From NCBI GenBank assembly GCA_015661865.1, contig DQVG01000075.1, forward strand, positions 1 to 10,184: a stretch of 10,184 bases of DNA, read 5' to 3'. The translations under genes were made by a program, and so were the position numbers. Positions 5,565-10,184 of this stretch are shown here, piece after piece. Origin of the DNA: Desulfurobacteriaceae bacterium. Lineage in GTDB: Bacteria > Aquificota > Aquificia > Desulfurobacteriales > DQVG01. Each line of letters opens with the position of its first letter. Position 1 is the first letter of the stretch. The notes under the pieces are model-generated. The model was not told the origin of the DNA and made no database searches. It saw nothing but the letters and a program-made list of their open reading frames with translations.

Positions 5565-7862
5565 ATGAGTGTATATGAAGTTTCAACTCAAGTGGGAGAA
5601 AAACCTTTAATTTTTCAAACTGGAAAATTAGCAAAGCAAGCTGACGGTTCGGTTTTAGTTAGACAAGGTGACACTATGGTACTAGTAACTGCTGTAATGA
5701 GTGATACTCCAAGAGAAGATATAGATTTTTGTCCTTTAATAGTAGAGTATAGAGAAAAAGCTTACGCCGCTGGAAAAATACCAGGGGGATTTATTAAAAG
5801 AGAAGGTAAACCTACAGATGAAGAAATTTTAAAAGCAAGGGTAACCGATAGAAGTATAAGGCCTTTATTTCCAAAAGGTTTTAAAAATGATGTTCAAGTT
5901 ATAGCCTTTGTAATTTCAGCTGATCCTGAAAATGACCCTGCGGTTTTAGCTATAAATGGAGCTTCTGCAGCTTTGCATTTATCTCAAATTCCCTGGGAAG
6001 GCCCTGTAGGAGCTGTTCGAGTAGCAAGAATTGATGGAAAACTTATGATTAACCCCCCTTATGAAAAATTAGAAGAAGCAGATATAAACTTAATTGTTTC
6101 TGGGACAAAAGATGCCATTGTTATGGTAGAAGGTGGAGCTAAGGAAGTCCCTGAAGAAGAAATTTTAGATGCTATTTTATTTGCTCATGAGGAAATAAAA
6201 AAAATTTGCGAAGCTCAAGAAGATTTAAGAAAATTAGCTGGAAAAGCAAAAATTGAATTTGAGGTTGAAGAATTACCTGAGGAATTAAAAGAGAAAATCA
6301 AAAAATATCTTCTATCCTCTCAAGATTTCGAATTTAATGGAAACTATGATGATAAAGTATTTACTCAATCCCGTTTAGCAAAAGCAGTTTTTATTGAAGA
6401 TAAAAAACAAAGAAAAGCCGCTTTAGCTGAGCTTAAAGCCAAAATGTTAGAAGATCTTCAAATACCCGAAGAACTTCAAACATTAGCGGAAAATTATTTT
6501 TCGGAAGTAGAAAAAGAATTTGTAAGAAAATATGCTCTTATTAAGAAAAAGAGAATTGATGGAAGATCTTTAAAAGATATTAGACCTATATATATTGAAG
6601 TAGGCCTTTTACCAAGAGCTCATGGTTCGGCTTTATTCCAAAGAGGTCAAACTCAAGCACTAGTTACTACTACTTTAGGAACACCTGGAGAATCTCAAAT
6701 AATAGATTCTCTCTTACCGGAAGAAGAAACAAAAAGATTTATGCTCCACTATAATTTTCCACCTTTCTGCGTTGGAGAAATTGCTCCTTTAAAAGCTCCC
6801 GGAAGAAGAGAGATTGGTCATGGAGCTTTAGCTGAAAGAGCTGTTTTACCTGTTATTCCCCCAGAAGAAGAGTTTCCATATACTATAAGGGTAGTTTCCG
6901 ATATTTTAGAATCTAATGGATCTTCTTCTATGGCAACGGTTTGTGGAGCTAGTTTATCTTTGATGGATGCGGGAGTTCCTATAAAAAGTCATGTAGCTGG
7001 AATAGCTATGGGTCTTATTAAGGAAGGAGATAATTTTGTAGTTCTGAGTGATATATTAGGGGATGAAGATCACCTAGGAGATATGGATTTTAAAGTAGCT
7101 GGGACAAAAAAAGGTGTTACAGCTATTCAAATGGATTTAAAAATAAAGGGTATAACAAAGGATATTTTCTTAACTGCTTTAAGGCAAGCTAGAGAAGGAA
7201 GATTTTATATTTTGGATAAAATGGAAGCTATTATTGATAAACCTAGAAGTGATATTTCCAAATATGCTCCTAGAATTTTATCAACCAAAGTTGATGTAGA
7301 GAAAATAAGAGATCTAATTGGACCTTCCGGGAAAACTATAAAAACTATTATAGATTTAACTGGAGTAAAAATTGATATAGATCAAGAAGATGGAACCGTT
7401 TTTGTATCTGCTCCAAATAAAGAATCTGCAGAAAAAGCAATTGATATGATTAAAGATGTAACTGAAGATATTGTTGGAAAAACCTTTTTAGGAAAAGTTG
7501 TTAGAGTTGAAAATTATGGAGCTTTTGTAGAAATTATTCCAGGTAAAATAGGACTTGTTCATATATCTAAAATGGGACCGGGAATAACAGATGCTCGAGA
7601 AATGATAAAAGTAGGAGACTTAATTCCCGTAAAAGTATTAGAACTAGATCCATTGGGTAGACCTAAACTCTCCTTTACTTCTTTAACCGAAGAAGAAATC
7701 AAAGCTTTAAAATCCTATGGAGGGTTTTTCAAGTCTAAAAAAGAAGATCAAAACATTTATGAAGGCAAGTCTACTTTAACTCAAGAAGAATTACAAAAGA
7801 TAAAGCAAGAAAAAGAAAAAACAAATGAGGTTGATCAAAATGAGACCAAAGGTGAAAATTAA
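5565..7862 (+). CDS. pnp: Polyribonucleotide nucleotidyltransferase (PNPase)
   Basis: PNPase degrades RNA 3' to 5' by phosphorolysis, releasing nucleoside diphosphates, and forms a trimeric ring in the cytoplasm. The 765 residues show the whole family layout. The first RNase PH-like core spans about 10-225 and includes GKIPGGFIKREG and ARVTDRSIRPLFP. A helical linker domain follows. The second RNase PH core (about 330-555) has LPRAHGSALFQRGQTQA, SNGSSSMATVCG and GDEDHLGDMDFKV. By alignment with E. coli D486 and D492 the catalytic metal ligands are D502 and D508. The KH domain (about 570-636) has GPSG at 586-589, and the S1 domain (about 637-705) contains GAFVEI. A charged tail of about 60 residues follows. 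It is longer than E. coli PNPase (711). There is no rpsO upstream, unlike the common rpsO-pnp order. The last 23 nt overlap dut. Confidence 0.98.
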   Translation: MSVYEVSTQVGEKPLIFQTGKLAKQADGSVLVRQGDTMVLVTAVMSDTPREDIDFCPLIVEYREKAYAAGKIPGGFIKREGKPTDEEILKARVTDRSIRPLFPKGFKNDVQVIAFVISADPENDPAVLAINGASAALHLSQIPWEGPVGAVRVARIDGKLMINPPYEKLEEADINLIVSGTKDAIVMVEGGAKEVPEEEILDAILFAHEEIKKICEAQEDLRKLAGKAKIEFEVEELPEELKEKIKKYLLSSQDFEFNGNYDDKVFTQSRLAKAVFIEDKKQRKAALAELKAKMLEDLQIPEELQTLAENYFSEVEKEFVRKYALIKKKRIDGRSLKDIRPIYIEVGLLPRAHGSALFQRGQTQALVTTTLGTPGESQIIDSLLPEEETKRFMLHYNFPPFCVGEIAPLKAPGRREIGHGALAERAVLPVIPPEEEFPYTIRVVSDILESNGSSSMATVCGASLSLMDAGVPIKSHVAGIAMGLIKEGDNFVVLSDILGDEDHLGDMDFKVAGTKKGVTAIQMDLKIKGITKDIFLTALRQAREGRFYILDKMEAIIDKPRSDISKYAPRILSTKVDVEKIRDLIGPSGKTIKTIIDLTGVKIDIDQEDGTVFVSAPNKESAEKAIDMIKDVTEDIVGKTFLGKVVRVENYGAFVEIIPGKIGLVHISKMGPGITDAREMIKVGDLIPVKVLELDPLGRPKLSFTSLTEEEIKALKSYGGFFKSKKEDQNIYEGKSTLTQEELQKIKQEKEKTNEVDQNETKGEN
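7827..7831 (+). promoter_or_regulatory. Ribosome binding site deciding the dut start, inside pnp
   Basis: GAGGT lies within the last codons of pnp, eight bases before ATG 7840, and is identical to the pnp site itself. It shares bases with an upstream in-frame ATG at 7825. That codon would use the site as coding sequence and would have only AAAGAAAAA-type sequence ahead of it, so ATG 7840 is preferred. Confidence 0.8.
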
Positions 7863-8268
7863 AATAGAAGAAGGTGGGATACCTCCTTTTAAAAAATACC
7901 CGGATGATGTAGGATATGATCTTTATCTAGTTAATCTTATAGAAAAAAAAGATAATTTGTATTTTTATGATACAAAAGTAAGAGTCGAACCCCCCGAGGG
8001 TTACTATATAGAAATAGTTCCAAGAAGTTCTCTTTCAAAAACGGGTTATGTTATGGCTAATTCTATTGGGATTATAGACCCTCAATATAGAGGCACTATA
8101 AAAGTAGCTTTAAGAAAAGTAAATGAAAATGCTCCAGATTTAGAGCTTCCATTTAGAGGGGTTCAAATGATTTTAAGAAAACTTCATTTATTTGATATAG
8201 ATATTGTTGATAATTTATCGGAAACTGAAAGGCAAGAAGGAGGTTTTGGTTCTACCGGAATTAAATAA
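7840..8268 (+). CDS. dut: dUTP diphosphatase (trimeric dUTPase family)
   Basis: dUTPase splits dUTP to dUMP and pyrophosphate, keeping uracil out of DNA and supplying dUMP for thymidylate synthesis. The 142-residue length suits the homotrimeric family. Motifs in order are VGYDLYL (24-30), PRSSLSKTG (61-69), NSIGIIDPQYRG (74-85, with catalytic-type D80), a fourth motif FRGVQMIL (105-112), and the C-terminal RQEGGFGSTG (131-140), the flexible arm that closes over the substrate. The fourth motif departs from the usual GDRIAQ form but keeps the Gln. dCTP deaminase, which shares the fold, lacks this glycine-rich arm, so dUTPase is preferred. Translation starts inside pnp (23-nt overlap), and ppa begins 21 nt after the stop. 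The pyrophosphate released is the substrate of the next gene's product. Confidence 0.92.
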   Translation: MRPKVKIKIEEGGIPPFKKYPDDVGYDLYLVNLIEKKDNLYFYDTKVRVEPPEGYYIEIVPRSSLSKTGYVMANSIGIIDPQYRGTIKVALRKVNENAPDLELPFRGVQMILRKLHLFDIDIVDNLSETERQEGGFGSTGIK

Positions 8269-8275
8269 TTATATT

Positions 8276-8282
8276 AGGAGGT
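8276..8282 (+). promoter_or_regulatory. Strong ribosome binding site of ppa
   Basis: AGGAGGT is a full Shine-Dalgarno sequence, seven bases before the ATG at 8290. It is the strongest such site in the window and suggests that ppa is translated more heavily than its upstream partners. Confidence 0.8.
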
Positions 8283-8289
8283 TTTAAAT

Positions 8290-8814
8290 ATGATAAAAGT
8301 ACCCCCAGGAAAAAATCCACCCGAAGATATTTATGTTATTGTGGAAGTTCCCGAAAAAAGTGCAGTAAAGTATGAACTAGATAAAGAAACGGGTTTTCTT
8401 TTTGTAGATAGATTTCTATTTACTCCGATGTACTATCCCTTTAATTATGGTTTTATTCCAAATACTTTAGCTAAAGATGGAGATCCTGTAGATGTTCTTG
8501 TAATTTCAAGAGAACCTGTATATCCGGGAAGTGTTTTAAGATGTAGACCTATTGGAGTTTTAGTTATGGAAGATGAAGCTGGAGAAGATGAGAAAATAAT
8601 TGCAGTGCCTGTTTCAAAGCTAGATCCAACTTATGAAAATATAAACTCCATTGATGATCTTCCAAAAATTACAAAGGAAAAAATAAAACATTTTTTTGAA
8701 AAATATAAAGATCTTGAGCCTGGAAAATGGGTTAAAGTTATTGGATGGGGATCAAAGGAAGAAGCATATAAACTAATTGAGGAAGCTATAAAAAGGTATA
8801 ATGCTAACAAGTAG
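8290..8814 (+). CDS. ppa: Inorganic pyrophosphatase, family I
   Basis: This soluble, magnesium-dependent enzyme hydrolyses pyrophosphate to phosphate, pulling biosynthetic reactions forward. The 174 residues match the bacterial family I length (E. coli 175). The signature DGDPVDV is at 63-69, with metal ligands D63, D65 and D68. Aligned with the E. coli enzyme at a constant offset of two, the other active-site residues are all present: K27, E29, R41, Y53, D95, D100, K102, Y139 and K140. [10 protein letters not shown] at 145-154 is also conserved. It is last in the pnp-dut-ppa block. Its TAG stop forms part of the left arm of a perfect hairpin (8811-8834). Confidence 0.97.
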   Translation: MIKVPPGKNPPEDIYVIVEVPEKSAVKYELDKETGFLFVDRFLFTPMYYPFNYGFIPNTLAKDGDPVDVLVISREPVYPGSVLRCRPIGVLVMEDEAGEDEKIIAVPVSKLDPTYENINSIDDLPKITKEKIKHFFEKYKDLEPGKWVKVIGWGSKEEAYKLIEEAIKRYNANK

Positions 8815-8834
8815 GGGGAAATGTTTCCCCCTAC
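8811..8834. terminator. Perfect hairpin between convergent ppa and pilC-like genes, holding both stop codons
   Basis: GTAGGGGGAAA (8811-8821) and TTTCCCCCTAC (8824-8834) are perfect 11-base inverted arms with a 2-base centre. In RNA this would give a roughly 10-bp stem with an AUGU loop. The left arm contains the TAG of ppa (8812-8814) and the right arm contains the minus-strand TAG of the PilC-like gene (8831-8833). No T-run follows on either strand, so it is not a classical intrinsic terminator. It may still pause or terminate polymerase, or protect 3' ends from exonucleases. Confidence 0.65.
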
Positions 8835-9724
8835 CCTAATTTACCAAAGAGTAGAGGAAGTTGATAACTAAGAATTAAAAATGTAACTAAAAATACACTA
8901 AAAATGTAAATAGAAATGGAAATAGTTGTAGATAAATTATCTAAAAAACTAAAAAATTTATTTTCGTAAATATTTTCTAAATACTTAAGCCCCTCTTTTA
9001 AATTTTCCCCTTCTTCACTTAGTTTTAATAAATTTAAATCTATCTCCTCAATTTCATTTTTAAAAATATCTGAAACTTTTACCCTTTCCTCTTTAAAAAT
9101 TTCTTTTAAAAATTTCGAAGATATAAAACCTTGAGTGTCTATTAAAAATAGCAAAATTTTTATTTTTACTATCAGCAAAAACTTTCTTTTAATAAAAGTT
9201 TTTAATTTTTTAAAAACAAAGTAAAAACTTGTAGTTAGAAAAAGGATAAAAAGCAAATAAATATAAACTGGAAGAGAAAAAATTATTTTCCAAAATTTCA
9301 AAAGAGGATGAAGTTCAAGATCCATATTAAGATAAATCTTTTCTACTTCTGCCAAAAATTTTTCCTTAAATAATATTAAAAATACAAAACTAAATAATAA
9401 AACTATTAAAGAATACTTATTTTTTTGAAAAAGTAAAGATTTATATTTTTCTTTTAAATCCCTATAAAATATCACAAAATTTATAGATTTTAATAAAAAA
9501 CCATTTTCTTCTCCAAACTTTAAAATTTGAATTTCTTCTTTTGATAAAAGTTTTTTTTTATATAAAGTTTGAGATAAACTTTTTCCCTTTTGTAAATTCG
9601 ATAATATATTTTGAGATAGATTTCTAAAAGAAGAACTTTTGGATAAAAGTTTTAATGAAATAGGAAGGTTATCTATATATTCATAGTATAAACTTAAATT
9701 TTTTAAAAATTTCTCTATTTTCAA
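8831..9724 (-). CDS. Short PilC/GspF-like inner-membrane protein (T2SSF domain)
   Basis: The 297-residue sequence resembles the polytopic platform protein of type IV pili and type II secretion. Residues about 15-120 match one T2SSF domain, with QKGKSLSQTL at 45-54 and GEENGFL at 71-77 (usual form GExxGxL). Membrane helices lie at about 105-119 and 148-171. A second, much reduced T2SSF domain follows, with LSEEGENLKEGL at 235-246 and a final helix at about 268-292. Typical PilC or GspF proteins are about 400 residues, so the N-terminal region and parts of both domains are shortened, but the helix order is kept and the frame is intact. The start codon is TTG, six bases after GAGGA (TCCTC at 9731-9735 on the + strand). 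The LysM gene ends 19 nt upstream, so they share an operon. No ATPase, pilin or secretin is within the window. Confidence 0.75.
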   Translation of the reverse strand: MKIEKFLKNLSLYYEYIDNLPISLKLLSKSSSFRNLSQNILSNLQKGKSLSQTLYKKKLLSKEEIQILKFGEENGFLLKSINFVIFYRDLKEKYKSLLFQKNKYSLIVLLFSFVFLILFKEKFLAEVEKIYLNMDLELHPLLKFWKIIFSLPVYIYLLFILFLTTSFYFVFKKLKTFIKRKFLLIVKIKILLFLIDTQGFISSKFLKEIFKEERVKVSDIFKNEIEEIDLNLLKLSEEGENLKEGLKYLENIYENKFFSFLDNLSTTISISIYIFSVFLVTFLILSYQLPLLFGKLG

Positions 9725-9730
9725 TTAAAT

Positions 9731-9735
9731 TCCTC
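9731..9735 (-). promoter_or_regulatory. Ribosome binding site supporting the TTG start of the PilC-like gene
   Basis: On the minus strand this reads GAGGA, six bases before the TTG at 9724-9722. The next in-frame ATG is far inside the protein, so the TTG start is well supported. Confidence 0.75.
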
Positions 9736-9743
9736 AAAAAATC

Positions 9744-10184
9744 CTATATAGCTTTATATATAACTAAAACTTGACCTGGATACAGTAAATCACCCTTTAG
9801 TTTATTCCATTTTCTTATTTTATTTATCGATACTCTGAATTTCCTTGAAATGTCATATAAAGTATCTCCTTTTTTAACTTTATATTTTATTTTTATATAT
9901 CTTTTTTTTCTAAAGAAAGAATAGGGTTTATAGATAACTAATTTTTGGCCTGGATAAACATAAGAGTATTTTAACTTGTTCCATCTTTTTATATCTTTTA
10001 CTCTAACTTTAAATTTTCTAGCAATGTAATAAAGAGTATCTCCTTTTTTTACTCTATAATAAATTACTTTATATTTTGGTTTTGAATAGGTATGTTTTTT
10101 AGATTTTACATAACCTAACTTTTTTAAAAAATATTGTCTAAGACCATAAGCAGATATACCATAACCGGTGGTAGTCATATATCC
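9744..10184 (-). CDS. Protein with two C-terminal LysM domains, probably N-terminally truncated by the window
   Basis: Two LysM peptidoglycan-binding repeats are clear, at about 40-83 and 98-141 when counted from the ATG at 10178. Each has the pattern Y-x-V-K-K-G-D-T-L-Y-x-I-(A/S)-R-K-F, then WNKLK and YPGQxLVIY. They are joined by a very basic linker, and the protein ends two residues after the second repeat. The frame stays open to the window edge (codons for Gly and Tyr precede the ATG). A start at 10178 would give a protein with no signal peptide, so the true N-terminus, with an export signal and perhaps a catalytic domain, probably lies beyond the edge. Cell-wall hydrolases such as lytic transglycosylases or M23 peptidases often have this C-terminal layout, but which type this is cannot be told. 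The PilC-like gene follows in the same direction after 19 nt. Confidence 0.85.
   Translation of the reverse strand, partial: GYMTTTGYGISAYGLRQYFLKKLGYVKSKKHTYSKPKYKVIYYRVKKGDTLYYIARKFKVRVKDIKRWNKLKYSYVYPGQKLVIYKPYSFFRKKRYIKIKYKVKKGDTLYDISRKFRVSINKIRKWNKLKGDLLYPGQVLVIYKAI

Noticed and set aside
7825..7839. ATG 7825 as dut start
   Set aside because: It overlaps the GAGGT that serves ATG 7840, and the added residues MRLIK have no family counterpart.
1..10184. tRNA, rRNA, riboswitch, insertion sequence, phage or defence island
   Set aside because: No GC-rich structured RNA block, transposase, terminal repeats, toxin-antitoxin or nuclease genes were found. Nearly all bases are assigned to core genes.

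Overview
The window is AT-rich (roughly 30% G+C by eye) and densely coded. Proteins are rich in Lys, Glu, Ile and Phe and poor in Cys. A secreted L,D-transpeptidase-fold enzyme, a PilZ protein and a PilC/GspF-like membrane protein point to a diderm bacterium. Composition and gene content would fit a low-GC thermophile such as Aquificota (Hydrogenothermaceae type) or Thermodesulfobacteriota. This placement is inference, and nothing here proves it. No tRNA, rRNA, CRISPR array, insertion sequence or phage gene was seen.

Layout. On the + strand the window opens inside uppP (undecaprenyl-diphosphatase, N-terminus off the edge). A short promoter-bearing gap leads to a transaldolase and, 6 nt later, a secreted L,D-transpeptidase/L,D-carboxypeptidase with an NTF2-like C-terminal domain (Csd6/Pgp2-like). 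A 197-nt gap with a promoter and an inverted repeat follows. Next comes a PilZ-domain protein fused by an ATGA overlap to murG. A small minus-strand gene for a coiled-coil membrane protein converges on the murG 3' end. It appears to share a divergent promoter region with a HAD-family phosphatase. The + strand continues with pnp, dut (23-nt overlap with pnp) and ppa. Beyond a perfect hairpin lie two minus-strand genes, a LysM protein (N-terminus probably off the right edge) and a short PilC/GspF-like protein with a TTG start.

How the genes fit together. Several act on the envelope. UppP recycles the undecaprenyl carrier, MurG makes lipid II on it, the Csd6-like enzyme edits peptidoglycan peptides, and the LysM protein probably binds peptidoglycan. 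The PilZ-murG coupling could join c-di-GMP signalling to lipid II synthesis or may be simple co-transcription. pnp, dut and ppa form a nucleotide and RNA housekeeping block: RNA phosphorolysis, dUTP removal (releasing PPi) and PPi hydrolysis.

Most of the window is ordinary core genome and I see no clear new system. The points most worth checking are the hairpin that contains the stop codons of both convergent genes (8811-8834), the PilZ-murG overlap, the inverted repeat over the PilZ promoter, the uncharacterised coiled-coil membrane protein, and the short PilC-like protein beside a LysM gene.
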